Shown piece after piece: positions 1-10,889 of a stretch of 64,000 nt of DNA; positions within the stretch are counted from its first letter, which is position 1; every line of letters begins with the position of its first letter. The translations under genes were made by a program, and so were the position numbers. The notes under the pieces are model-generated. The model saw only the letters and a program-made list of their open reading frames with translations. It searched no databases and had not been told where the DNA came from. Origin of the DNA: Acanthaster planci (taxonomy: Eukaryota; Echinodermata; Asteroidea; Valvatida; Acanthasteridae); the NCBI RefSeq assembly GCF_001949145.1, contig NW_019091369.1:1791807-1855806 (forward strand), in the 5' to 3' direction.

Positions 1-3000
1 TCAGACCTGTTACAATGCATCTTCATCGGTTGAACACAGTGGCTAAGGACACCATGGGGATGACTCTATTACAAGCAGTCAGGTGAACAATTAGCCACAT
101 GAACAGGTCACGTGAACAGAAATGGATACTAGGAATATACACAAAAGGGTCACGTGATGCTATTACCAACTACCCGACGAAGACATAACTGCTACAAGGC
201 ACTGTGACCAAGATAGTCGTGTTTCCAAACAGATTTCAAAGAGAGCCGTATAAGGATTACACAGTGTATGTGTCTTCTCAACATAGACGATGCAATCACT
301 TTTACCGCAAGCGTCATGTGCAAAGAGAGAGCATACGATGAGGACCTATGGCCAAAATGTCAAAACGCAGCATACGCCAATGACATTGACATGTAAACAA
401 CATCCGAATGTGCTTTTGCGACACTTAAAAGAGCATACTCTGCCGACTCCGCATGACGTCTCGGCACTCTCTAACCTCTCCAGGATTCTGCCCCGGACGT
501 TGTTGCTAGGTAACGCATCATTAACACCTGCAAAGATCCCCTCTAATTGGAAACGTGCGTGCCATGCCTCTACAGCATGTTCGCATTTGCACGCAGCTGC
601 ATATACGCTCAGAGCCCGCGGTTGAACAAGCGCGAAATCGCAAGTAGGCCTTTCAAACAATCGTTTTGGCTTGAAGCTTCGTCAAGATATTTCCAGCCGC
701 GCGGCTTGAACTTAAGTCCACGTCTCCCACAAAGTTCGCGCCTTCGGGTGACACGAACGAACTTCACTCGAGTTTCCCCTTTCAAGGGACAACCACGAAT
801 GTTTTCACGCACGAGTGCCAATGTTCTCAAAGAAAAAAAAAATCCCAACATGAGCAGAAAGTAATCGTCAAGAGATGCAGTCAATTTAGCCTGTTATTTA
901 TGGTGTGTATGTCATTAAGATAACGAAAGTCCATCCCGGGATTGTGAGGTTACGAAGGAAGGAAACGCAAATATGTCTGGTCTCGTCATGCGACAGATAT
1001 GGACGGTGTGAGGAAAGGGAATATTAATCTGCCTTATCAAGCGCCAGGTCCCCGAACACGGACATTAAAGGGGGGGAGTGGCGGAGGGGGTGTGTTAAAA
1101 ACTAAACTGGTTCCCTTCACGTTTCTGAAGTTGGTGCAAAGTGCCGTGGGTAACCAGCCGCCATGTTCTGTTTACAAGTATCATGCACATGCACTTACTG
1201 TGCACTGCCCGAGTCAGTGCTTAACCAATGAGAGCCGACCAAAATTTACCTAGCACCAGCACCTCTGTTATTAGCGCGCGTACCGCTTGCTTCCACAAGC
1301 AAACTTTTAGCATTAAAATGTTGCGCTCAAGTTTCCATCAAATTCAACACGAGATAACGAAGTCACGCACGAATTTTTACCCGTTTAGATGACGGCCGGT
1401 TCATAACTTCAGGAGGATGCAAAAAGCAAAGTTGACGTCGCGAAACATTTTGCAGTGACATTCGCTCGACTCGAAATGGTTTCAAATAATTATTTGAATA
1501 GCACGAACATTTGATCAACTTTTGCGTGTCTGTTGGCTTTCGTCCAAACAGTGAACGGGCCAATGCATGGCACAGCTTTCATATTGGCAAGAGTTGTTGT
1601 GTGTAACACGCGGTGGTGTGCTGTCGTTTCCTTAACATCGGCATTCGGAATTCGAAATCAGAGCAGATGTCTGTTTTGCCGATAACGAAAGCTGGCCTGA
1701 CGCGCGTACATTTCCTTCTCAGTGACCTTCACTGGTTTCGGGAAACAATGTAATTGGTACGTGATACGTACACGCGACAACATCTGATATCTATCCACCA
1801 GAACATGCAAGAAGATTCCGTCTATTTTGTTAGGACGAGTCGCGCTGTGGAATTCTCCTTTTTCCATGGTGCAAACAGATCCAGATAAGTCAAGGATTCA
1901 CCTGCAAGGATTACCACAAACGCATCGATGGACAAAATAATGTGCGTTTTTGGTGTGACCGGTAAAATCCATATTGCAACGCAAAAGCAAAAGAAATTAT
2001 TCAAACACCCAACCCAGTAGGAATCTGTTGGGAAAAAATCCTACAAAATCCACTAACTCGGATACAGGTTCTTGAGGAGGTGCGTAGGATCTTTAGAGAT
2101 ATCTACACAGTGAGGTGTGTAAATCCCTCAACGGGATAAACAAACCATGAACCCACATGCTTACTCTATGGCAAACTATATACACGATTTCTGAAGGATT
2201 CTAGTTCTGAGTTTTCCATTCTGAGTGCGAAATCATTTTGCCAGCAAAGCAGATGCGGCAGTTCTTTTTAGTTTCCTATTAATTTGCTTTTAGGGAGATT
2301 TATTATTGTGATTCTAGATCTGTTTAGTGTTGATTTTTCCAGCTAGCGTAAAAAAAAGTTTATTAGGTTGTTTTATTTTCCGGCTGGCGGAAAACAAAGT
2401 TTTGTTAGGTTGTTTTTCCCAGCTAGCGGAAAACAAAGTTTTGTCAGGTTGTTTTTCCCAGCTAGCGGAAAACAAAGTTTTGTTAGACAGAAACTGAACA
2501 CGGGTTTTCTTTGAACACTAACGAAACACAGTTCTGTTTAGCGCTGGCTTGTAAAACCCCTCATCGCAAGAAAGCGAAACATTTTGTAACAGTTCATGGA
2601 CATAATAAAACTGCCTCGATGTTGGCATAACTTGGCAACAATGCAGTTAGCCTTTAATTCACAAACCTCATACGTGTATTGCGGTACTTAAGCTGCTAAA
2701 AACAATGCCCAGCTTGGCAACAATCCAGCAGCCGAGATTGAAAGGTTTCACGGGGGGGGGTAGCTTGTGACGATGACTGGCGCGTGATGATGCGTCGCGC
2801 TCCATTTCAGCGTCTCTTGTAAATGACTTCCGGGTGTCGGACGCTAACTACATGTACAGCCGACCCCACTCGTGAACAAAACGATACTCACTTCCCCTTT
2901 TCTAAACGAGGAACACCCAGAAGAAAATTTATCTTTTCGAATTGATTCCTTCTCTTGGAAGAGCTGACATTATGACAGATTCACCGCGTGATCACTCTCC

Positions 3001-3339
3001 CTTTCGATGCGACCTGAAGCTTTTAGCCGGCATAATCTATTAAATGTAGAATATATCAAAGTCCAACCCGCGGACGATCGAGTTTCCTTGTATGAGCACA
3101 GAAATCGATAAATTATTCACTCGGGGCGCTTCGGGAATCGTGAGATGAGGCCGAATTCTGGATCGACTTTAAGCCAGTGGGTCAATCTTTGAAGGACCTC
3201 ATTAAAAACCTGACTGTAATTACCAGGCCAAACTCGCCAACTGCCTTAAACTAGCTCTGTCGCGCCACACGCACTCGGACGTTCCACGACTCAGCGATCG
3301 GGCAGAATTTTGGCACGGAGCATCCAAACGTTTAGCACC
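1..3339. other. Upstream intergenic region, no gene recognised
   Basis: Short open frames occur on both strands, but none resembles a known protein or shows convincing exon structure. The stretch holds a 39-bp tandem repeat at 2341-2486 and two CACGTG E-boxes at 109-114 and 151-156. It presumably contains the promoter and 5' UTR of the receptor gene that starts at 3340, but I see no clear core promoter element. Confidence 0.5.
2341..2486 (+). repeat. 39-bp tandem repeat, about four units
   Basis: Units begin at about 2341, 2382, 2421 and 2460, each starting near AGCTAGCGGAAAAC and continuing with AAAGTTTTGTTAGG and a T-run. The last three starts are exactly 39 bp apart. The first unit is diverged and about 41 bp long. 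It lies 0.85 kb upstream of the receptor start codon. Confidence 0.85.
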
Positions 3340-4285
3340 ATGCTTTGCCGACTTCCTCTTCGTTCGCTGTTGAGCTTGTTGGCGGCGAGCCTTTTGGTAG
3401 TTTGGGGTCGTTCCGGGCCAGCCAGTGCCTGTGTTCACCCGGACATAAGCTACGTGGAGGATGGCGACCTGATCGTGGGGGGTCTTATTCCTCTTCATTT
3501 TACCAATCTCTCCGACGATCGGGCGTGCACCCCGCTTCGGTCTGTGCAGGCCTTGAGAGAGGTTGAGGCCATGGTGTACGCCATCGACTGGATCAACAGG
3601 AACCACTCCATCTTACCCGGCATCCACCTCGGCTACCACATCCGAGACACCTTCTACTCGGTCTCGGAGACCCTCCGCGGCAGCCTCAATTTCATCCCCT
3701 GCAACAGGTGCGCCGAGCCGGGCAAGCCGATGGTCGGCGTGGTGGGCGCTCGCCGGAGCAGCTGTAGCGAGCAGGCGGCGATCCTGCTGGGCCTGTACCG
3801 GATGCCCCAGGTGAGCTACCTGTCCACCAGCGACGTCCTCAGCAACAAGAACCGCTACCCGTACTTCTTGCGGACCGTCAGCCCCGACATCTACCAGGTG
3901 CAGGCCATCGTCGACCTCCTGGTGGAGTTCAACTGGACCTACGTCACCTTCATCAGCTCCGATGAGGTCTACGGCCACAACGGTCAGCAGGAGTTCCAGC
4001 GGCGGAGCGCCGAGGGGAACATCTGTACCTCCGCGTCCAGTTACCGGACCGTGTCGCCCTTCGCCGAGCTGGAAGAGCTGGACACGCTCATCCTGGACCT
4101 GCTGGTGCTGCAGCGGAACACAGACTCGGTGGTCGTGGTGCTCTTCTTGGACATCGAGCTGGCGAGGAAGGTCTTTGGCGCGGCCCAGCGGGTCGGTGCC
4201 GAAAGGCGCTTTGTCTGGGTCGGCAGCGACGGCTGGGGAAACTACGGAAATGACGCTATCGCCGGCTTTGAAGAAATCACCGTCG
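3340..4285 (+). CDS. mGluR-like receptor, coding exon 1 (signal peptide, lobe 1 and first part of lobe 2)
   Basis: The exon encodes residues 1-315 plus one base. It contains YAIDWINRN, the RSSCSEQ loop (Ser140), LSTSDVLSNK (Thr163), Asp183, Tyr211 in VYGHNG and Asp297 in GSDGW. These align with mGluR1 Ser165, Thr188, Asp208, Tyr236 and Asp318 with a near-constant offset. The donor is GTCG|GTAAAT. Reading on past it meets a stop after one codon (TAA at 4291). An upstream in-frame TTG at 3310 is not needed. Confidence 0.92.
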
Positions 4286-7200
4286 GTAAATAATGATCAA
4301 ACAGGGTAAAATTCTCATCAAAAAACCTGCCAACGGATCCCATTTTCAAAACCTAAACAATCAACAATCGTGGAAAACATTTTTTGTTTCCACCAGTACT
4401 GTAAATAATTCGGGAATGTACTGCAGGAAAACAATGCAAAGCAACATTCAAAACATTTATAACCAAAGATTACATGGTGCTATACTGACGATTCAATACC
4501 AGCAATAATGAAATTGGAATTTAATTTCTTTTTTTCCCTGTAGGAATTTATCGGCACGTTTCTTTATTTTTATATGGAATTTTATATGGAATTTCCTCAT
4601 GAAAATGTATTTGCAAAGTACGTCTTTCGTTGTTGTTGAAGACGGTCCGGAAACAACTCCAATTTGTGGAAAACCTTCGAAACAAACGCCAGCAAAAGTG
4701 TAAAAAAGTAGGGTGTTCAAAAATGAAGCACTTAATGCCCCTCCACCAAAGGCCAAAATTACGTGCCATGTCTTCTTGCTCTGCGAATTGTTTCCGTACA
4801 GAGCGCTGCAGCTCTGGCTATGCGTTGTTCCCCAGTCTGTTCAAACTCGCCGGCCAAAGAACCCGCGACAAAAGAAATCTCGAAATGTTATCACAATATA
4901 CAACGTGACGAGATAAGATTAAATGAGCCCCCTTTTAAATGGCATTCTCTCGCCTTGCAAAGCACAATAGCTGTTGACGCAAACTACAAATTGGATAACA
5001 GAACACAGTAATATATGTAACCTGATAGGTTTGGGCAAATTACAGTACGAGTGAGGAATTTTACGTGAGCATTAAAATGAAGTTTGATTCAGCTTTTCAA
5101 GGGCAGTAAATGCTAAAGATACCCTGAACGGAACAAGAGGGGTTAAAGATAGGTCACTTATATGTCACAGGAGAGGGAAAAATCTACAGAAATTATCGAA
5201 CTTGGTGTGTGTGTGTGTGTGTGTATATTGGCCTGCATTACTGGTCTCAATGTGCAACCTCCCTGATCACATCCGGGAATTTCTTTCCATCTTGGTCTCT
5301 GTCAACAGCGTCGCCAGAAATGCCACTGTGTGCAATGGTTTCTAGGCAGTTGCAACCATGTACCCAACTTCAACGTTTGAGACGAATGTCCGTAGAGGAC
5401 CCTGGTGACGTTATATCTATACTCCTCACTCTCCGGACTCGTCCACTAAACCGGTCTTAATATCGAACCACTTCAGATTTCCTCGCTTTCCGCATGGCAA
5501 ACTCTGTGCATGTACATCAATAAGGGCGACAGGTCTGCCTATTGTTGGAGGTCTCTTGGCCTGAGCTCCGACCGTCAACATTCTCTGCTAAAAGCAACTC
5601 AAGTGTGGACGATTCATCACTGCTTCGCGTTTCTACAGCAACCGCAGCGTAGATCGTGCACGAACTTGTCTCCTCTTTTTAAAAAGAAGAAGAAGAAGCC
5701 GCATTTAGTCCCCTATTAATCACTCCCTGTGTATTGTGGCCAGGCTACTTGAAGTGTTTCAGCCAGATAGTCGCGCCAAATCACCGCTGTTTCATTTCTC
5801 AGTGCAGGTGAGCGCTAGCAATGGCGACGAGAGAACGGGGGAGGGGAACAAAATGACAAACCTCTCTACGACCAAAACCGCCACGCACATAGAGGCTGGT
5901 CGAGACGCCACATTGGATGGAGTCTACTCAGCCAATGGGTCCCGCGCTGGACCAAGAGAGGGCGCGATTTTCCTAGCAACGGAGGCTCCTTGGTACAAAC
6001 TTTACTTCGCTGGTTCACGAACGACTATGAGATGCATACGTTGCGTGCGCATCGCTACCGACAAAACAAACACTCCCGACCAGCATGGCTCTTTTCACCC
6101 GACGAGGGGGTGATTCTGCTCAAGGCGGACAACACAAGCTTCAGTGAATTCACTGGTCGTATACATGCAAAAAGATTGCATACAGTTACACACACCCAAC
6201 GGTTCAGTTCTGAGCTCTTTCTAACCACCTCGATGACGGTAACTTAGAGAAATCAATGAAGAAATGCGGCAGGTTTTCTTTGGGGCATTGATCTCCAAAC
6301 AAAATACCCCTCCAATTGAGTGTTCTTACAGGGGTATCTACAATAATTTGTAACACAGGAAATGTATAGAGGGTTTCCACTGCTGCCAACTTGCAGACCA
6401 GTGCTTTGTTCCACAGGGTAGGCACAAAGGAGGTTTCCCTGTGGAACAAAACAACTGCCCTGCAAGATGGCTATCACGCAAAGCCTCTATACTGCAAGAA
6501 CTAAATGCTACACTGCAATAGCACCAAGCGATCTGCACAAAACTCAATCTATCAACTCGTTTATCAATAAGGTATTGATTTAACACCGTAGTGTTTTAAG
6601 AAGCGTGCAGACGCAATGGTGATTTTTCCACTTAAATCTGTTAGCAGAGGAACGATATAAACACCGAAGTCGTCAAAATAAGCAGAAATGTACACCTTTT
6701 AGTTATTTTTACAAAATTTACAGCAGCAAAACACTGTTATAAAATTATGCCGGCGACGATCCTTTTAACTAATTTATCGGTTCACACGGTGAAGCAATCC
6801 AGAAATTGACCCTAATTATGTGGGTTTGACATTCATTACGCCCCAGAATGTTTGAGTTTACACATAGGGAGGAAAATACGTTTCCATCAGAAACTGATAT
6901 AAAAAGGGCACTTTGTTCTCAGAGCACCGTCGGCAGTTATGGAAGAGAGAGGGAGAAAAAAAACACTTGCGTGCTTATTACGGCCATAAGGCTGCTCTGA
7001 CCTTGCTTTATATGCTGTGACTAGCGCCATTTGCGGATAACGACGTTGCCTATCACTGAAGCATGTTGTGTAAACAAACAAAGGGAGGAGGTTTTGGAGG
7101 AGGCCTGCGGGGGGGGGACCAAAGCTCAACATCTGCCTGCTTGCTCTCCTGTGCCGAACGCGTCTCGCGCATCAAAAAGGCATTATTTATCGACTTGTCC

Positions 7201-10200
7201 CCAGATACAATCAAAGCAAGGGGCATCACTGTCAGTCTGCATTATGCTTACGAGAACTGCACGTTGATTATGAATTCATACACATTGTGGTATTGGTTTG
7301 TTTTGTTTTGTGCAACTCTTATTTTAATCGGTGCGTCAAACAAAATGAACACCAATAGCAAACTATGTCTAGCTTGATCAAAGCACTTGTTTCAAAAGCA
7401 CAGCGTAAACAGCTCCTTTTCAAAGATGTATTTTTTTCTTTTCTGGTTATGTTTGAGTAGTTAAGTGCCACTATCAAGATTTGTAACAGAAGAGACGAGC
7501 CGCCTGCTACATCGCCACATACAATTTTCGTATGCCTGCATTAATCAGGCATCGCTTTCGGGGATCCTAAAAATCGTTGCCATGCGCCTTCAATGACGAT
7601 TCCTGTTTTCCAGTGCAGCAGAGGCTTGAAGTGCAATTCGCAGAGCGTATTATCTTGTGAGAGTGCCAATATGTAAATGATTTGACCTCTCCCTGAGGGG
7701 TCACAAGGACAGTGACACAAGAGTCATTCACACACTCTATCTTTGCTCGTCCCTACTGCCCTACTGGGCGCTGGGGGACATTCACACTCACAGACTTTTC
7801 GTGGAAGGAATACCTCACAGCGATGGACGCGCAAAGCATTGTGGGTTACCTGCTGTCCACGCACGTACTTTCAGTGGGCATGTGTCATGTGAACGATAAA
7901 GTGTCGACCCATGTTATTGTTAAAATGACCTCTGTCCAATGAGTGCTCCACAAAAAGTATGCCGTGCATTTGTCCCTTCTATCAGCGTATGGGCGTTGGG
8001 TTTCAAGCGAAAGATCTATAGAGGCTTTGCGTGGTATCCATCTTAGAGCGCAGTTCTTTTGTTCCGTTTGCTGAAACATTTCGTGTCGGACGCGGGCATA
8101 AGTTGTCGACCACTATGGCTCTTCCCCAAATTGCAAAACGGAACTGAGCCGTAGCCGCGAAGTATCTGTTTCGGACGCGCCCATGTATTGAGGCTGTGTC
8201 CAGAGTAGACGAAGGCCAGCGTTTGGTGCACCCGAAACGTTTGCAAAAACTGAACATGAGTCAAGCGACTCAGGTGCAAATCGTTTTCCCCCACAGCCCC
8301 TGAGCGAGAAAAAACAATCCTCAAAACAAACAACTTTAAAATGGCTCCAACGAGCTCGTTCCCCTGTCTGATAGATTTATGGGCAATAATCAAACAAGCG
8401 ACCACAGTAACCTACATCGTATTTCTAATATTCAACCCATTTGTGTCCGCGGTCTGATTCTAAACTATCCCTTAATTTGTTTCTACCACCGCAGGGGCGT
8501 TCACGTTATCTCCGCTGTCTAAGAGGCTGAATGAATTCGATGACTACTTTCATTCTCTGAATACTTCGAGCAGGAACCCGTGGTTGCGAGAGTTCCTGGA
8601 GGAGTACACCGACTGTTCGACGAACGGCACGGGGGCACCGAGCTGCGACGACCCAGGGCTAATCAGCCTTGCCGACGACGGCAAGGTCGCTCACGAGACG
8701 CTGGTCATGGACTCGGTCTTCACTTTTGCCCATGCCTTGGAGAGCATGCGCCGCGACCTCTGCCCCAACACAGAACAAGGGCTCTGCCCAAACATGGCGG
8801 CCATTGACGGGGACGTCCTGCACCAACACCTGCTGAACACGGAATTCCAGAGCCTAGCAAACGGATGGATAAGCTTCACCAAAGAGGGCAACATGTACGG
8901 CCGGTACGCCGTCAACCACTTGCAGATGAACAAGACGTCCGGCGAGTACAGCTTCCACCGAGTAGGGGAGTGGAAACAGTCGACGGACAAGGACGTCCCG
9001 AGTCTCAAGATAGACCCAGGGCTGCCTTGGTACCTCTGGGACGGCGCGTCGGTGGATCCCTCCACGGGGATACCGCGGTCAGTTTGCAGCAACCCGTGCA
9101 AGCCGGGGGAGAAGATCAACCGCATCCCGGACAACCTGTGCTGCTGGACGTGCACAGCCTGCGAGACGTCCGAGATCGTGGTGGAAAACGGCACCAAGTG
9201 CCAGTCCTGCATCGACGTGGACGAGGGTAAGTTCGCCTGGCCCAACGCCGACCAGACCGTTTGCGTGGACATCCCCAACGACTTCGTGCTCGGCGAGCAG
9301 GCCTGGGCCATCGCCATCATCACCGTGGCCTGCGTGTGCATCCTGGCCACCCTCTTCGTCCTGGCCGTGTACATCCACAACCAGGAGATGCCACTCATCA
9401 AGGCCTCCAGTCGGGAGCTGAGCTACATCATCTTCGTTGGCATCCTCCTGTCCTACGTCACGGCCATAGTCTTCTCCATCGCCCCGTCTACGTTTGTCTG
9501 CATCCTCCGCCGTTTTGGGCCCAGTATAGCACCGTCCCTCATCTACGCCTCTATAGCGACGAAGACCATCCGTCTCTTCCGCATCTTCCGGGCTTCTAAG
9601 AAGTCGGCCAAGAGGCCCAACTACATCGGCTCCATGTTCCAAGTTGTCTTATCGCTGTCCGTCTCCTCACTCGCGGTGAGTAACAATTTTCTTACCAAAT
9701 CGTTACTTAAGATCTGCTCAAACATGCCATTGCTGTCCCCCCAAAAAGGTTGAAGGTAAATAATCCAGGTAGATCGGGTAGTGTTTATTCTGTCATGTAC
9801 CGGATCTTTCATATGGGAAATAAATGAACATGATCGGTGAAATCTTGGCGTGGCTCGTGGGAATACATGTTACGTCGAGAATTGTGTTTGATTCGCAGAC
9901 CCACAACTGCCTTGAGAATGGCCGATGTCCGTGAAAGGTCGAGTGGTATTAAGTGTGACCTCAAGTCGTTTGTTCTCCATCATAAGGGTTAACGAAATGA
10001 TCTGATATAATTATCTTCACCGCAGGTGGTGTGGACCGTGGTGTGGCTGATCGTTGACCCGCCCAGCGTCATCCTGAAGCTGCCCAACGAGAGGGAGAAC
10101 ATTCTTCAGGTCACCTGTCTGATGAACATCGTGGAGACGGTGGGTGTCATGGTGTGGAATGTGGCACTCATCATCGTGTGCTGTGTCTTCGCCTTCATGA

Positions 10201-10889
10201 CGCGCAAGCTGCCCGAGAACTACAACGAGACCCGCTTCATCACCTTCTGCAGCTTCTGCACGCTGGTCGTCTACGTCACCTTCTCGCCCATCTACTTCAC
10301 CTCCAAGGAGCCCTACTACCAGGCCAGCTACTACTCGGCCGGCCTCATCATAAACGCCACGGTCACCCTGACCTGCCTCTTTGCGGTCAAGATCTACGCG
10401 CTGTACTTCGTGGACGAGGACGAGATGAACATTTTCACGCAGACTCGGCTGCGCGCCAACACCAAGACGTCGTCGGCCCGCGGTCTGCAGTTCCAGACCT
10501 CGTCCTCGGGCCACACCGAGGTCCACTCGAACCCAAACTATGTGAGCGAGACGGGCACGTACCTGCCCGCGGCCCCCGGGGGCGAGTCGACCAACGATGT
10601 CAACCTGAACGAGGCCCGGGAGGACCGCCTCCGGAGCAGCTCCGACAACAGCAACAAGAGCAGCAACAGCAGCAAGGCGTCGAGCGCCGGCGGCGTCATG
10701 GACAGGCTGAGAGGGACCAACAAGGTCGACCCATCGAATAGCAGACAAGGGTCACGTGACACCGCCCGGCCCAATGGCATCACCTCACTTGATAAGGTCG
10801 TCAGAGGCCCCGGTAAGCCCTCGCCGTCCGTAAAAGAAACTAAGGTCTTCTTCAGTCCAGATGTGGTCGAATGCGACACCCACATGTGA
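3340..10889 (+). CDS. Metabotropic glutamate receptor-like class C GPCR (3 coding exons)
   Basis: Coding exons are 3340-4285, 8495-9675 and 10026-10889. Phases join exactly (1, then 0) to give 996 residues. The start is the ATG at 3340 in CACCATG context; it opens a signal peptide of about 30 residues (Leu/Ala core, ending near ASA|C). Domain order is ligand-binding Venus flytrap (about 40-490), nine-cysteine-type Cys-rich linker (about 510-565), seven transmembrane segments (about 583-838) and a Ser/Asn-rich cytoplasmic tail of about 155 residues. Diagnostic motifs are VGSDGWG, SSRELSYIIF, KTIRLFRIF and RKLPENYNETRFI in the third intracellular loop. The family signals through G proteins at the plasma membrane. 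The ligand is uncertain because side-chain carboxylate contacts are replaced (see findings). A candidate ATTAAA polyadenylation signal sits at 11114-11119. Membership of the mGluR family is clear. Its subgroup is not, and it may belong to the invertebrate-specific group. Confidence 0.93.
5205..5224 (+). repeat. (GT)10 microsatellite
   Basis: This is an uninterrupted GT run within the first intron of the receptor gene. Confidence 0.95.
5950..6128 (+). repeat. Dispersed repeat family R1, copy A
   Basis: It carries the landmarks AGAGAGGGCGCGATTTT, CTAGCAACGGAGGCTCCTT, GGTTCACGAACGACTA, ATCGCTACCGACAA and GGCTCTTTTCACCCGACGAG in order. The same order appears at 21808, 40545 (reverse) and 45278. 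It lies in receptor intron 1. No terminal inverted repeats or coding capacity were seen, so the class is unknown. Confidence 0.85.
8495..9675 (+). CDS. mGluR-like receptor, coding exon 2 (rest of ligand domain, Cys-rich domain, TM1-TM5 start)
   Basis: The acceptor is CCACCGCAG|GG and the donor GCG|GTGAGT. The translation resumes as GAFTLSPLSKR, the usual mGluR continuation after the GSDGW strand. It includes SRNPWLREF, AHALESMRRDLCPN, the Cys-rich segment with NLCCWTCTAC, and TM1 through TM4. The exon is 1181 bp and ends in phase 0 inside TM5 (LSVSSLA). Confidence 0.92.
10026..10889 (+). CDS. mGluR-like receptor, last coding exon (TM5-TM7 and tail)
   Basis: It opens with VVWTVVWLIVDPP, the TM5 signature ending in a DPP-type turn. 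TM6 and TM7 follow, then a hydrophilic tail with a Ser/Asn-rich run (about residues 905-925). The stop is TGA at 10887-10889, after a C-terminus ending ECDTHM. I do not recognise a Homer motif or a classical PDZ ligand. Confidence 0.92.
   Translation: MVWTVVWLIVDPPSVILKLPNERENILQVTCLMNIVETVGVMVWNVALIIVCCVFAFMTRKLPENYNETRFITFCSFCTLVVYVTFSPIYFTSKEPYYQASYYSAGLIINATVTLTCLFAVKIYALYFVDEDEMNIFTQTRLRANTKTSSARGLQFQTSSSGHTEVHSNPNYVSETGTYLPAAPGGESTNDVNLNEAREDRLRSSSDNSNKSSNSSKASSAGGVMDRLRGTNKVDPSNSRQGSRDTARPNGITSLDKVVRGPGKPSPSVKETKVFFSPDVVECDTHM

Noticed and set aside
109-156. Two CACGTG E-boxes 42 bp apart
   Set aside because: Six-base motifs this far (over 3 kb) from the nearest gene are expected by chance.
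3310-3339. Upstream TTG as receptor start
   Set aside because: The ATG at 3340 has a good context and places the signal peptide at the N-terminus. A non-ATG start is unnecessary.
8691-9642. Minus-strand open frames of 236 and 187 residues
   Set aside because: They are antisense to the GC-rich receptor exon 2, and no feature supports them.
10017-10748. Minus-strand open frame of 243 residues
   Set aside because: It is antisense to the receptor last exon. The plus strand has family motifs and correct splice sites.
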